The notes under the pieces are model-generated. The model was not told the DNA's origin, searched no databases, and saw nothing but the letters and a program-made list of their open reading frames with translations. Below, in pieces: positions 9,166-19,026 of a DNA stretch of 64,000 nt. The translations under genes were made by a program, and so were the position numbers. Source of the stretch: Nitrosomonas communis (lineage in GTDB: Bacteria > Pseudomonadota > Gammaproteobacteria > Burkholderiales > Nitrosomonadaceae). The number at the start of each line of letters is the position of its first letter. Positions within the stretch are counted from its first letter, which is position 1. The stretch is taken from contig NZ_CP011451.1 in assembly GCF_001007935.1 (NCBI RefSeq), forward strand, positions 2,294,001 through 2,358,000. The letters run 5' to 3'.

Positions 9166-10164
9166 TTAAATGCGAATTAAGAGCTGAAATAGAAGCCAGT
9201 TCATCGATAACGTTAAACTATTGAGGAAGATATCACCCAACCTCAATAAATCAAGATAACGAATGAACTGGCAAGACCGATTAATAGCGATTTATCTCTA
9301 TGTTTGCAAGCATTATCAGCAAAACCTTTGGATTTATAGTCAAAGAATGAGCAACCACGCGGATTTAAGCTTTAGCGACGAAGAAGTCATTACTCTCTTC
9401 CTGTTCGGTGTAATGGACAAGCATAGAGAGATCAAAGGTATTTATGAGTATGCGGATCGCCACTTACGCGATTGGTTTCCACGACTTCCAGGTTATGTGG
9501 CTTATGTACAACGCCTGAATCGGGTAGCCGATGTGTTTGCCCCCTTATTAGCACTGATTCAGCAAGAACAGGCAACCAGGAATGCCGGGCAGGTTTGGTT
9601 GACTGATTCATTTCCGGTCATCCTTGCGAGGCAAGGTCATCGGTTTAACGCATGTGTAGCGAAACAGTTGGCTGATTCAGGCTACTGCTCCACAAAGAAG
9701 TTATACTATTATGGCGTGCGGGTCCATATTATTGGGCGCAGCCAACCAGGCTCATTGCCGATCCCTGAGTACATTGGTGTAACCGGCGCTAGCGACCATG
9801 ATGGCAAGATATTTGATCAGATTCGGCCACAATTGCACAACAACGAACTGTATGGGGATAAAGCTTATCAACGGCCAGACGCCGAAGAGGTCAGGCAAGC
9901 CCAGAATCTGACTGTCCTGACACCGGTTAAAAAACAAACAGGGCAACACCATCTGGAACCACAGGATCAATGGTTGCCTACAGCGGTTTCTCGCGTGCGG
10001 CAACCGATTGAAGCCTTATTTGCCTGGATTGAAGAAAGAACAGGTATTGAATGTGCCAGCAAAGTTCGTTCTTATAAGGGGTTAATGGTGCATGTATTCG
10101 GAAAGCTGGCTGCGGCTCTATTTTTCTGGAATTTTTTACGAGTTAGCTCTTAATTCGCATTTAA
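9166..10164 (+). mobile_element. IS982-like element, copy 2
   Basis: The element is 999 bp, with terminal repeats TTAAATGCGAATTAAGAGCT at the left and the reverse complement at the right. It is nearly identical to copy 1 in inverse orientation. Left and right flanks show no shared duplication that I can confirm. Confidence 0.9.
9263..10153 (+). CDS. IS982-like DDE transposase (copy 2)
   Basis: This is an intact 296-aa transposase, almost the same as the one at 4562-5452 (a few substitutions, for example MNWQDRLIA in place of MNWQNRLIT). It keeps the acidic blocks VWLTDSFPV, GASDHDGKIFD and ELYGDKAYQRP. Both copies are complete and close in sequence, so this family is probably active or was until recently. 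Confidence 0.85.
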   Translation: MNWQDRLIAIYLYVCKHYQQNLWIYSQRMSNHADLSFSDEEVITLFLFGVMDKHREIKGIYEYADRHLRDWFPRLPGYVAYVQRLNRVADVFAPLLALIQQEQATRNAGQVWLTDSFPVILARQGHRFNACVAKQLADSGYCSTKKLYYYGVRVHIIGRSQPGSLPIPEYIGVTGASDHDGKIFDQIRPQLHNNELYGDKAYQRPDAEEVRQAQNLTVLTPVKKQTGQHHLEPQDQWLPTAVSRVRQPIEALFAWIEERTGIECASKVRSYKGLMVHVFGKLAAALFFWNFLRVSS

Positions 10165-10359
10165 CCAATTAACAATAAATTTTAATATATAACCGACATT
10201 CCGTACCCCATTCGCAATTATCTGAATTTTCTTGAGATATTTTTTCATACCCATTTTTTCGGAAAAATTAATGAAGAATTATCAGTGAGTTATGAAAAGG
10301 GTGCAGAATATCGGATATAAGATTTAAAGCACATATTGAAAGTTTGGCTTTGTTTTTTA

Positions 10360-10461
10360 CGCAGCGCTTCATTTTGATAGCGTTTTAGTAACTAAACGGT
10401 AATTTATACTTTATGCCCGGTACTACCTCGACACAGAGGGAAGAGAAGAGGGTTCAAACTA
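10360..10461 (+). repeat. R1 dispersed repeat, left part of the copy split by IS630
   Basis: The sequence from about GGTAATTTATACTTTATGCC to GGGTTCAAACTA matches the start of the R1 copy at 14110-14345. It stops at a TA dinucleotide where the IS630 element begins, and R1 resumes at 13039. See the R1 entries at 13039, 14110, 16945, 33625 and 35405. Confidence 0.65.
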
Positions 10462-10542
10462 GTGCTTAGTTTCATTAAAACATATACATATTTAACAGTA
10501 TGAGCCATAATCCTCCTGTTCGATAATAACGGGAGAGCAAAC

Positions 10543-10779
10543 ATGGCAAGAAAAAGTGGGCGAGGAAAACTGGCACTATCGGTAGAAGAGCGTGAGCGAT
10601 TGAGACAGCTATCAGGTTCGCGCAGGCACCCAAGCGAGAAGTAGAACGGGCACAAATGCTATTACGCTACGCGGATGGAGCAGATATTGCGGGGATTGCC
10701 AGGGAAATAAAGGTTACACGTGCCACAGTTTACAAATGCATCGATAAGGCCTTGGCTGCGGGGGTGGAAACAGGACTAA
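10543..10779 (+). pseudogene. IS630 transposase N-terminal part (helix-turn-helix)
   Basis: The ATG at 10543 follows a GGGAG ribosome site. The frame MARKSGRGKLALSVEERERL continues, after a frameshift near 10615, as APKREVERAQMLLRYADG and IAREIKVTRATVYKCID, a typical IS630 helix-turn-helix. It is cut by ISAzo13 copy 1 at VETGL; the remainder of the gene is at 12113-13011. Confidence 0.75.
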
Positions 10780-12107
10780 GGATTTAGCTAAAAATAACTT
10801 CCCGAAATCAGATTGTTTGTGGGACTGCCCGGTAGTTCCAGCGAGGAAGATAGTCATCAAAGATGATCCTCATATTTTCAAGAAAATTCTCTGCACACTT
10901 TTTTCCTGTAACGTAAACCCCGGTCAATATATCCACGGTTACTTTTAAACCCTTGCAGGTTTTAGTCTTCTCCATAAATTGTTTGGCAATGGCGACCGAA
11001 TGAAACACCACACCCTGGCAGGCACGCGTAATGTGCGAAAACAACCGGTGTTCAATAGGGTTGTACTTTGAGCAGTAAGGCGGATAGTGGGCAACACGAA
11101 TTTCCAGTCCCAGCCGTTTGGCAAGCACCTGCAAAGCTTCCTTGAACACATGTCGATTGGCGGCGTTACTGCCGCCACCATCACAGAGAAGCAACAACCG
11201 CCGGGCCTTGGGATAGTGCTGGCAACCCTGCTGTTTCCACCAATGCGCAATACTGTCGCAACAAAATTCACTGGTATCGTGGCTGGTATTTAGGTTCATA
11301 TGCCCTTCGTTTCGCGCCAGATCATAGATGCCATGCGGAATCAATTTGCCTTCACCGGCACTGGGAAAATCATGATCCAAAGCATCTACAGGCGTCTGTG
11401 TATAGGTGTAACCTTCTCGACTGAAATTGCCAATCAATTCCTTCTTTTTGGAATCAATACTGATCACAGGCTCTTCCTTGGCCATATACGCTGCCTTAAG
11501 TCTGGCAATGTTTTGAAACTGGGCATCCCGATCAGGATGGGCTCCCAGCGTTTTTTTCTTACGCGTTTTACGCTGTCCTAAACCATGTTTCTTTAATAAT
11601 TTACGTACCGTGTACCGACTTGCTGATGTGCCCATTTCAGCCAGGCGGCGACTAATTTCGCAACGTGATAGATTGGTCCATAAGACACCTTCGCGCATCG
11701 GATCGCCGGCGGTAAATTCCGCAAGTAGCCTGAGGAAATTTTCTTCCAGGGTAGGCTTGTGAACCATTGCATTTTTACGTCCCGCACCTTTTTTTTCTGA
11801 TCCGGCTCGGCGCAGGATCCTCACTCACTTCCAGTTCTACCAGACCACGTCGCACCGTCTTGGGATCCATATCAAATAACCCAGACACATACTCAATACC
11901 GCCGTGCCCTAGCTTGGCCGCTTCAATCCCCGCATACCGCCGCCGATCCTTTTCTGATAGCAGCAGAAACAACCGCTGCATCTTCAGTTCAATGCTTTTA
12001 TCGTAAACAGCCACAATTTGTCATTCACCAATTATAAATTGGCTTTATTATCCATAATCCTGCATGAACATTCTAATCCAATTTCTGGAAGTTATTTTTG
12101 ACGACAT
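10780..12107 (-). mobile_element. ISAzo13-family element, copy 1
   Basis: The 1328-bp element is flanked by a 5-bp target duplication, ACTAA (10775-10779 and 12108-12112). The ends carry the inverted motif AAAAATAACTTCC. It is inserted in the IS630 transposase gene. A second copy at 56266-57594 is almost identical but has one extra base. This copy has the uninterrupted C-terminal frame. Confidence 0.9.
10808..12014 (-). CDS. ISAzo13-family transposase, two frames joined by a probable programmed frameshift
   Basis: The upstream frame (11775-12014) encodes MAVYDKSIELKMQRLFLLLS and an N-terminal helix-turn-helix region ending VSEDPAPSRIRKK. The downstream frame (10808-11824) carries the DDE domain, with PVISIDSKKKELIGNF, DGGGSNAANRHVFKEAL and YCSKYNPIEHRLFSHI. 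The frames meet at a run of eight A residues (coding strand; T8 at 11789-11796), a classic slippery site. Both genomic copies have the same A8. I infer that slippage there makes the full ~395-aa enzyme. A plain mutation shared by both copies is the alternative. Confidence 0.8.
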
Positions 12108-12112
12108 ACTAA

Positions 12113-13011
12113 AAGACAAATACCATCGGCCCAAGGAAGCTCATATTACACCGGAGGCGGCTGGCTGGGTAGTGAATTTGGCCTGTACTAAACCAAAAGA
12201 TCACGCATTGGCTGCAGAGTTGTGGACACTTTCTGCTTTGGCGCAGTTTGTGCGGTCAGGTGCTGTAGCAGCTGGGCACCCGTGCTTGCAGCGAGCTGCA
12301 AAGGCGACAGTATGGCGTATCCTCAATGCTCACGATATCAAACCGCATCGTATTCGCTATTATCTGGAAAAACGCGATGCTGGATTTGAGCAGAAGATGC
12401 ATGAGGTATTGGTGGTCTATCGAGAAATTGCCATGGCGCAGGATGCTGAAAATGAGATGCCAGATCAACGGCCGATATACACGGTTAGCGTAGATGAAAA
12501 ACTCGGTGTTCAAGCGCTGACCAATACTGCACGGGACTTGCCTCCCATTGCTGGCGAGCAATCATGTGTGGCTCGCGATCATGAGTACGTTCGAAAGGGT
12601 ACGGTGTCGATCATTGCCGGAATCGATTTGCACAATGGACACATCATCGCGCAGGTGCACGATCGTCACCGCAGTCGGGAATTCATTGGCTTCTTGAAAG
12701 AGCTGGATGCGTACTATCCCCAGGGATCGGTCATTCGGTTGATTCTCGACCATCATTCTGCCCACATCTCGCAAGAAACCATGGCTTACCTAGCTGAGCA
12801 TCCGGAGCGTTTCAGTTACGTTCACACACCTAAGCATGGCTCGTGGCTAAATCTGATTGAGTCGGTATGCTCGAAAATGGCAAGAACCTTTTTGCGTCCT
12901 ATCCGAGTCGCTTTAAGGGATGAGCTAAAGGACAGAATTATGAAAGGCATTGCAGAGATGAATGCTGCACCAGTAATCTATCGGTGGCGCAACTTCGATT
13001 TTGCCGCATAA
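12113..13011 (+). pseudogene. IS630 transposase C-terminal part
   Basis: This is the remainder of the gene interrupted at 10779. It carries the IS630 DDE core: the first Asp in YTVSVDEKLGVQAL, the second in LILDHHSAHIS and the Glu in HGSWLNLIESVCSKM. It continues from KDKYHRPKEAHITPEAAGW, which joins directly to the VETGL end of the N-terminal part once the insert and one target-site copy are removed. Confidence 0.85.
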
Positions 13012-13038
13012 TGTATCTATTTTTGTGAAACGATATAC

Positions 13039-13215
13039 TAGCCCCTCAGGCGCGCATATTTGGGCGCTGCGGGGCAGTCGCGGGGGGCGGGCATGGGGTA
13101 GTTATCCCGTGCTCTCCTGACGGCGCCTGGACGGGTAATAGCGTGGCGTTCATCCCGCTTAAGCCAAACTCGACTACGCTTTAGCTTTCATTCGCACTAA
13201 CCGGGACCACTGATC
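13039..13215 (+). repeat. R1 dispersed repeat, right part of the split copy
   Basis: The GC-rich core GCCCCTCAGGCGCGCATA, then GCGCTGCGGGGC and GCGGGCATGGGG, is shared with the copies at 14110, 16945, 33625 and 35405. After the core comes a tail (ATCCCGT ... GACGGGTAATAGCGTGG ... AAACTCGACTACGCTTTAGC) shared with the copies at 16945 and 33625. No gene is seen between 13040 and 13397. Confidence 0.75.
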
Positions 13216-13397
13216 GTGTATACAGTAGCCCAGAGGATTTCTTTGGTGACAGTATAGGCTTTCTGTTAATTGTTTCACTCGGCAAGCTGCGCATCCATTT
13301 CGAGCGCAGGTTCGATGTCTACTTTGCGCTGATCTCTTTAGCTGCAGCCGTCATCTTCTCACGTTTCGTAGATGACTTGTGTTAGCGGCTCTAAGTG

Positions 13398-13697
13398 TTA
13401 ACTGCTAACCCACGTTGCTTGGGTGACGGGGTCATCAACAGAAAAAGTAATGCCGACTAAGCGTATATCATGATCAAGCATACCTAAGTATGAACCAACA
13501 CTTCCATCATCCCAGCTGATCTTAAAGTCAGCAAAGGATCCAAAACTGGTTCCGGTCACTATTCCATTCAATAGTCCAACATCTTCATCTTCATTAATGA
13601 CAGTTCCAGTAAGCTCGTCACCCTCTAATGTAGATTGAATGAATAATGTATCCTCATTACTCTGAAAAATTTGCCAGTTAGTGAAATCGGTTGACAT
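13398..13697 (-). CDS. small beta-rich protein of unknown function
   Basis: The 99-aa protein has no signal peptide and is acidic and beta-strand-like throughout. The Gly-X-hydrophobic rhythm (LTGTVINEDEDVGLLNGIVT, FKISWDDGSVGSYLGML) is reminiscent of a small avidin-like or lipocalin-like barrel, but I cannot assign a family. An AGGAG ribosome site lies nine bases before the ATG, which supports a real gene. It stands alone between R1 copies. Confidence 0.55.
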   Translation of the reverse strand: MSTDFTNWQIFQSNEDTLFIQSTLEGDELTGTVINEDEDVGLLNGIVTGTSFGSFADFKISWDDGSVGSYLGMLDHDIRLVGITFSVDDPVTQATWVSS

Positions 13698-14109
13698 GGC
13701 TTTTACTCCTATAATGTGCTAGCTCAGGTCAAATCGTACAGTTACTGATATGATTGAGCACCTGTGTCAGATTAGACTTGGTCCAGGTTTTTACTATTCA
13801 GAATCACTCTCACACAAAACAGAGCTATGGAAGCTTTCTCTTTGCATATCTTGCGCTCATGAGCTCTTTCGCATAATGGATGCTAAGGAATGGCAAATAG
13901 GCGGTCAATAATGCATTTGTATACTTTTTATTCCTTCAGCTTCTTTTATGGTCTAATTCCATTTCCAGATCAAAAATTAATTATTATATATAGCAAGTTA
14001 TTGAAATTACATCAATAAATAATTTAATAAATATCCTTTAGATTTAAAAATGGAATAACAAGTTAGAATGGTTCTGAATGTACTGGATTTGAAGAACATA
14101 TCCACGGTC

Positions 14110-14345
14110 AGGTTTTGTTATTTACGGGGAACCTTGTTTTTAGTAATTCAGCGGTAATTTATACTCTGTGGTCGGTACGATCTCGGTACCGGTGAGAGAG
14201 TTGGGTACAAACTGGCCCCCAGGCGCGCATAATTGGCCGCTGTGGGGCAGAGCAGTCGCGGGGCGGGCATGGGGAATACATGGGGAATACCCAGCCGGCG
14301 TGCGCATCCGGCGGCCCGTGGAGGTGCTTTCGATATGCGCTTGCT
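14110..14345 (+). repeat. R1 dispersed repeat copy
   Basis: It holds the leading part (GGTAATTTATACTCTGTGG, then CGGTACGATCTCGGTACCGG) and the core CAAACTGGCCCCCAGGCGCG, then GCGGGGCGGGCATGGGG. The tail differs from other copies: it contains a short tandem duplication of ATGGGGAATAC. The antisense open frame here is a by-product of the GC-rich repeat. The AT-rich interval 13700-14110 shows no gene. Confidence 0.7.
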
Positions 14346-14755
14346 AAGCTTTTTCAAAGCCACGTATTTCTGTCCATTATCTACTTAAACTTTTGCACCC
14401 CATATTGATGTTTTAAGTTTAAGTATCCTACAATTTTACTGTATCTCATAGAGAAACAATAAATTTCCTTTTTTAGCACTTATTTTTTGTGCTTTAAGTC
14501 GATATTATGCAAACATACAAAACTAATAATGGTTTGGTAAGAGGGTTAATGTATTAAAAACCATAATCTTATTATGAGTAATGAGCGCAGTTATAGATGT
14601 TGGGGATGAGAGAGAAATATCCTGAGTAAAAGATAGATTATATAAGATGTATCCCGTAAAGAGCGTATTCTCAGCATAGCTATTTTCAAAGTAAGACATG
14701 ATCAAAATGTTTTAGCAAATGAAGGAGCAAAGTTAAGTTGTTTTATAGAGATGCT

Positions 14756-15151
14756 ATGATGAGAACGAATATTTTCTGGATAGGTATATTGGCGCTTGGT
14801 TTTTTGTCTGGGTGTGCCCAAATGAGTCCATTAGCGAGCAATCACAGCAATGAAATTCGTAATGTTGAATTGGGTTCCATTGACCCTAATGATCACAGGA
14901 CTGTTGCTAAACATTACGAAGATGTGGTCAAAGAGATGAAAGCAAAGCTGGAAGTACAGCAAGAGTTGCTTCAGAAATATGAGGGACATACTTACTATTA
15001 CGGACGAAAAGGGCAAGACCTTGAGGCCCATACTTTAGCTAATATCAGATATTTAGAACATTCTATCAAAGAGAATATGAATGAAGCTGCTATTCATCAT
15101 AGAATGGCACAGGATCAACAAAAACGAGATCTCAGTTTATTAACCGAATAG
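14756..15151 (+). CDS. lipoprotein, paralogue of the gene at 57970
   Basis: The product is about 131 aa with a lipoprotein signal and lipobox LSGC (Cys20 from MMRTN). A helical, charged mature part follows (VAKHYEDVVKEMKAKLEVQQ, HTYYYGRKGQDLEAHT), ending with the repetitive IHHRMAQDQQKRDLS. The gene at 57970-58365 is a clear paralogue, and the similarity extends into both flanks. Start choice: ATG 14756 aligns with the paralogue; a TTG at 14738 follows a better-placed GGAG. Function unknown; the helical part suggests an envelope coiled coil. Confidence 0.75.
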   Translation: MMRTNIFWIGILALGFLSGCAQMSPLASNHSNEIRNVELGSIDPNDHRTVAKHYEDVVKEMKAKLEVQQELLQKYEGHTYYYGRKGQDLEAHTLANIRYLEHSIKENMNEAAIHHRMAQDQQKRDLSLLTE

Positions 15152-15227
15152 TTCGTATATCCTCAATTCAATTAGCCAATATTTAGAATAAAAACATCTA
15201 AATTCCAGAAAACAAGGAATCCTGAAA

Positions 15228-15267
15228 AAGCCGCGATATCAATTACAGATACGCGGCTTTTCTTTTA
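15228..15267 (+). terminator. Rho-independent terminator after the lipoprotein gene
   Basis: An 8-bp perfect stem (AAGCCGCG / CGCGGCTT) with a 16-base loop is followed by TTCTTTT. A matching hairpin follows the paralogous gene at 57970. Confidence 0.8.
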
Positions 15268-15334
15268 TATATCTGCTTTTATTTTGTACGTTAGCACTAT
15301 GTTTGGTTGGTGCTGCCGGTATTAATCTTAAAAG

Positions 15335-16546
15335 CCTAGAAAAAATAACTTGAACACATCATGCTATATTCACGGATACTCGCGGCTTAATTTTGTAATT
15401 CCATTCACTGTGAAAACCCTCTCTTTCAATAGCCAGTTCGGCAAGCTCCTAGTCCGACACCTTGATGCCTGCCTGATAAGTGTTTTCATCAAGTTCAGCC
15501 TGAATCCGCAAGCTCCCCGCTTTAGTCGTGTTGCCGATCAGGTTCACCACGATTTTCCGGCTAAGCAGTGGACGTCCACGCTAATTCTGGGTGATGTGAC
15601 AAAACATGCGATGCTCAATCTTGTTCCATTTGCTGGTTCCAGGTGGAAAATGGCAAACCTGAATGGTCATCCCCAGTTCATCTGCCAGTTTCTGCAACTG
15701 TACACGCCACAAGCGCATCCGGTAGCCACTGCTGCTTCCACAGTCGGCTGTAAATCAGCAGGCGTTTGGTCTTGGGATAAAGCGGTTGCCCCATCTCCGG
15801 CACCACGGCGGATGCTTTCGACGGCAAATTCAGCGGTGTCGTGATCAATGCCGACACTCACCCAACCCTGGTTGGCGGTCAGGTCGTAGACCCCGTACGG
15901 CGCCACCTTGCCCAAGTCAGGGTCGATGAAATCGTAAACGCGAACCTCTTCAGGCTTTCCTTTGGCCGCCATTCCTGACCACTGTTCGTGCAATCGCCGA
16001 TCAAGTTCTTTTGCCTTGGTATCCACCGAAATCACCGGATCGCCAGCAGCCTGACACTGCGCGACTTGACTGGCAATATGCTGAAATTGGTCCTCGCGGT
16101 CAGGATGATTACCGTCCTCTCGCGTCTTGCGTGTCGATTGCAGGCCGTAACCCATTTGCGCCAGCAGGTCACACACCGTCCGCTGACTGACCGCATGACC
16201 TTGCGCCTGCAACTCTTTTGCCAGTCTTGGGGTGCTCTTGCACGTCCAGCGCAACGCTACCATTGGGTCTGCGCGAGAAGTCGGATCGACCAAGGCATCC
16301 AAATCCCGCAATAACGTCGGATCTTTACGGGTAAGTTTCTTTTGTCCGCCTCCCTGGGTGCGTACCCGTTGATTGGGCGCAGCCAGGGTAGTCAGGGTGG
16401 TATGATCCAATTCCGCAAGGCCCGCGTAAATCGTTGTGCGGGAAATTCCCACTGCTTTGGCCACAGTACTCACGCCACCGTCACCCAGATCACGAGCCTC
16501 GATGTCAGCCCACAACCGCATAAATGTTCAAGTTATTTTTTCTAGG
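15335..16546 (-). mobile_element. ISAzo13-family element, divergent and decayed
   Basis: The 1212-bp element is bounded by perfect 22-bp inverted repeats (15335-15356 and 16525-16546; CCTAGAAAAAATAACTTGAA and 2 more bases). Its transposase gene is broken. The terminal motif AAATAACTT resembles the ends of ISAzo13 copies 1 and 2. Confidence 0.85.
15378..16521 (-). pseudogene. ISAzo13-family transposase, frameshifted with stops
   Basis: The open part (residues ~1-240) has an N-terminal helix-turn-helix (VSTVAKAVGISRTTIYAGLA) and DDE blocks PVISVDTKAKELDRRL and YGVYDLTANQGWVSVGIDHD. Near 15775 the frame shifts. The rest is readable in another frame as LADELGMTIQVCHFPPGTSK and KIEHRMFCHITQN, followed by stops before an ending FHSEWNYKIKPR. 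The enzyme is dead, although the terminal repeats are intact. Confidence 0.8.
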
Positions 16547-16587
16547 CCCTTATTGATGCGAAAGGTTGCAACTATTACTAAATTGTT

Positions 16588-16840
16588 ACTTGTCCACAAT
16601 TTTTGTGGATAACTTTGTGGGTAATCTGTAAATACTGTTGCTAAGATGGTTATTTGTAACAATATTTACTGGATCGATTAAATTTTATACAGATAATAAT
16701 CTCATTTATAATCAAAATATTATCCTTATATTGTTTAGCTCTATAGTTTTGATTTAAGCAGGATATTTTATAAAAAGCAATGTGGATTATTTTGAGGATG
16801 TCAAGAAAATCCTCAATTCTATTGCATGCATTCTAGGCCA
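16588..16840 (+). repeat. R3 AT-rich repeat with DnaA boxes, copy a
   Basis: About 250 bp match 45258-45515 on the same strand. The left end carries a perfect DnaA box TGTGGATAA (16604-16612) flanked by near-matches TTGTCCACA (16590-16598) and TGTGGGTAA (16616-16624). A shared stretch (AAATACTGTTGCTAAGATGG) and a long AT-rich tract follow. No gene is present. Possible roles are a DnaA-binding or origin-like module, or the relic of an element that carried one. Confidence 0.65.
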
Positions 16841-16944
16841 CCATACTCTACGTCTATTTGTCGGCCAGGCGCTGTAGGAGGCGGCTAACAGCGTGTCGGA
16901 CAGGATCCAGGAGGAGGCGGCGAAAGACAAGCTAGGCGGTAGGC

Positions 16945-17195
16945 GGGTGCGGCGGATAGTGCAGGTCGGCCCTGCCGCGTTCCGGGGAATAGTAGGGCAA
17001 ACTGGCCCCTCACGCGTGTATAGTGGGGCGCTGCGGGGCGGTTGCGGGGCCGAGCATGGGGGTAATTCATCCCGTGCCCGCTCATGGCTCCTGGATGGGC
17101 GATGATGTGGAACTCCACTTTGCCTAAGCCCAACGCGACTTCGTTTTATCGTTCACTCTCACCAACCAGGGCTATTGATCGCGTATCCAAGGGTA
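16945..17195 (+). repeat. R1 dispersed repeat copy
   Basis: The core reads GCAAACTGGCCCCTCACGCG, then GGGGCGCTGCGGGGCGGTTG and GAGCATGGGGG. It has the same tail order as the copies at 13039 and 33625 (ATCCCGT, CTGGATGGGCGATGATGTGG, CGACTTCGTTTTA, TTGATCGCGTATCC). Overlapping open frames on both strands are by-products of composition. Confidence 0.7.
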
Positions 17196-17293
17196 TTTAA
17201 GTGGAGTCTATACATGCGGACGCTACCGTTACCTGGAACTCATTAAGTTATGAATGTAAAGAGCAACACAGCCGTTTTCTGTTTAAATCAAGG

Positions 17294-17586
17294 TTATTTC
17301 TTCTTTTTCTTTGTTGTAGCTACTGCTGTCTTGAAAATGGATTTAGCCGTGAATTTTGGCACTGTGGTTGCAGCGATCTTCAACGCTGCACCGGTCTTCG
17401 GGTATTTGCCGGTGCGAGCGGCACGCTTGGTAGACTTGAAAGTACCAAAGCCAGGAAGTATGACGTATCACCCCTGGCGACGGTTGCCACTACACTATCG
17501 ATCAGGGCTTTCAAGGCCTTGGTTGCGGTGGTTTTGGGTATCTCTGTTTGTGCTGCAATCTGTTCTACCAGTTCCGTTTTGTATAT
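17294..17586 (-). pseudogene. HU-family nucleoid protein gene, broken
   Basis: The N-terminal half KTELVEQIAAQTEIPKTTAT and [15 protein letters not shown] matches HU/IHF proteins. After a frameshift the beta-arm half [19 protein letters not shown] continues, ending in a Lys-rich tail and a stop at 17294. Restoring one base near 17470 (ACGTC to ACGGTC) gives a full 97-codon gene. The codon at the proper distance from the AGGAG ribosome site is ATA, not ATG. Two lesions are therefore visible: loss of the start and a 1-bp deletion. An IS5 element sits 100 bp upstream, in the presumed promoter. Confidence 0.75.
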
Positions 17587-17686
17587 GTTGGAAATGCTCC
17601 TTTTGGTTAAAAAGCTAGCAGTATAAATATTCAGACGTTGCTGGCATATCATCATGTCATCCACATTAAGTCTGTGTTCCCATATA

Positions 17687-19026
17687 GGGCACCTCTAAAA
17701 ATTCAAGCTATAAAATGAGGCGCGTTAGGAGAAAGTAGTATTTTCTTGATTTGTCCAGGATAACACGTTGTTTCAAATGTATAATAATGAGATTATGCTC
17801 CCCGATATGAGTCCTTACCATGCAACTCGGTTTTTTTGACCTTGACAATCGATATGCTCAGCTAAGTAAGTTAAATGATCCGCTTGAAGAGCTGAATCGC
17901 ATAATCGATTGGAATCTATTCGCTGATCTTCTTGCAGAGACAACGACGAAGCCCCGGAAAAGTGAAGCAGGCCGCAAACCCTTTGATCGGGTGATGCTAT
18001 TCAAAATGCTGGTATTACAAAGAATGAATAATCTATCAGATGATCGGCTGGAGTATCAAGTCCGGGACCGGTTGAGTTTCATGCGGTTTTTGGGACTTGG
18101 TCTGGCAGGGGTAGTGCCTGACGCAAAGACCATGTGGTCGTTCCGGGAAGAGTTAAAAGAGAACCATCTGATGGATCGTCTGTTTGCAAGATTCGATGAA
18201 TGTTTACGAGAGTTGGAGGTAGAACTGAAGTCAGGTCAGATCATTGATGCGACCTTTGTGAGTGTGCCTAAACAACGCAGTACACGTGAAGAAAACAAGA
18301 TGATTAAAGAAGATGCCGTTCCGATTGAATGGGGACAGAATCCCCACAAACTGGCGCAAAAAGACATTGATGCGCGTTGGACGAAGAAGAACAGCGAATC
18401 ATTTTATGGTTACAAAGATCACGTCAATATGGATCGCGATACCAAGCTGATAACCACATGGGAAGTTACTTCAGCGCAAATTCATGACAGTCAGGTTTTG
18501 GAAGAAGTGCTGCAATCCCCTGAAGTGGGAGGCGCAGATATTTATGCGGACTCAGCATACCGCAGCAATGCACAGGAAGAAAGTCTGGTCACCTCAAAAT
18601 ACACGAGTCAGATTCACGAAAAAGGCGCTCGCAATCATCCCCTCACGCAAGCACAAAAATCCAGTAACAAAGAGAAATCACGGGTGCGTGCACGAGTCGA
18701 GCATGTGTTTGGTTCGATGACGAATGAACTGGGCGGAATCACGATTCGTACCATAGGTTATGGGAGAGCAAAAGTACACATAGGCTTACTCAACCTCGTC
18801 TATAACATCAAGCGTGTAGCGACGCTGATTCGAAAAGGGTATTTCAGTTTCGATAGGGTTAGTGCGCCCGAAATGGCTTAAAGGGAGCAAAAACGAGAAG
18901 ATAACAACCCGAATCACCTTGAATTTAGAAAAATTTAATTATTGGACAGAAAAACTTTGAGAATCAAGTGAAATTGCCCTCCTGGTTGAATTGATTTGCT
19001 TTTTTTAGGTATTTTTAGAGGTGCCC
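17687..19026 (+). mobile_element. IS5-family element, complete
   Basis: The 1340-bp element is bounded by inverted repeats GGGCACCTCTAAAAAT and flanked by the 4-bp duplication TATA (17683-17686 and 19027-19030). One intact transposase gene lies inside. It separates the broken HU gene from its upstream DNA. Confidence 0.9.
17820..18881 (+). CDS. IS5-family transposase, intact
   Basis: The 353-aa DDE transposase has an N-terminal domain with GRKPFDRVMLFKMLVLQ and SDDRLEYQVRDRLSFMRFLG. The catalytic Asp is in QIIDATFVSVPKQR, the second acidic block is GYKDHVNMDRDTKLIT with IYADSAYRS, and the Glu region is RVRARVEHVFGSMTNELGG. This is the IS5-group layout. The gene fills the element and shows no damage, so the element is potentially active. 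Confidence 0.92.
   Translation: MQLGFFDLDNRYAQLSKLNDPLEELNRIIDWNLFADLLAETTTKPRKSEAGRKPFDRVMLFKMLVLQRMNNLSDDRLEYQVRDRLSFMRFLGLGLAGVVPDAKTMWSFREELKENHLMDRLFARFDECLRELEVELKSGQIIDATFVSVPKQRSTREENKMIKEDAVPIEWGQNPHKLAQKDIDARWTKKNSESFYGYKDHVNMDRDTKLITTWEVTSAQIHDSQVLEEVLQSPEVGGADIYADSAYRSNAQEESLVTSKYTSQIHEKGARNHPLTQAQKSSNKEKSRVRARVEHVFGSMTNELGGITIRTIGYGRAKVHIGLLNLVYNIKRVATLIRKGYFSFDRVSAPEMA

Larger units (their letters stand above)
10462..13038 (+). mobile_element. IS630-family element interrupted by ISAzo13 copy 1
   Basis: The element is flanked by TA on both sides (10460-10461 and 13039-13040), as IS630 duplicates TA. The ends are imperfect inverted repeats: GTTTCATTAAAACATATACAT on the left against GTTTCACAAAAATAGATACA on the right, reversed. 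Removing the ISAzo13 insert leaves about 1.25 kb. The target was an R1 repeat: joining the flanks restores the R1 core. Confidence 0.8.

Noticed and set aside
4551..10164. Composite transposon bounded by IS982 copies 1 and 2
   Set aside because: The inverted copies have unrelated outer flanks, one inside an IS3 element and one at an IS630 scar. No shared duplication was found.
14148..17133. Open frames in R1 copies (for example 14148-14363 minus, 16885-17133 minus) as proteins
   Set aside because: They arise from GC-rich repeat sequence, differ in frame between copies and lack ribosome sites.
17201..17626. Plus-strand ORFs over the HU pseudogene
   Set aside because: They are shadows of the minus-strand HU gene, which explains the sequence fully.
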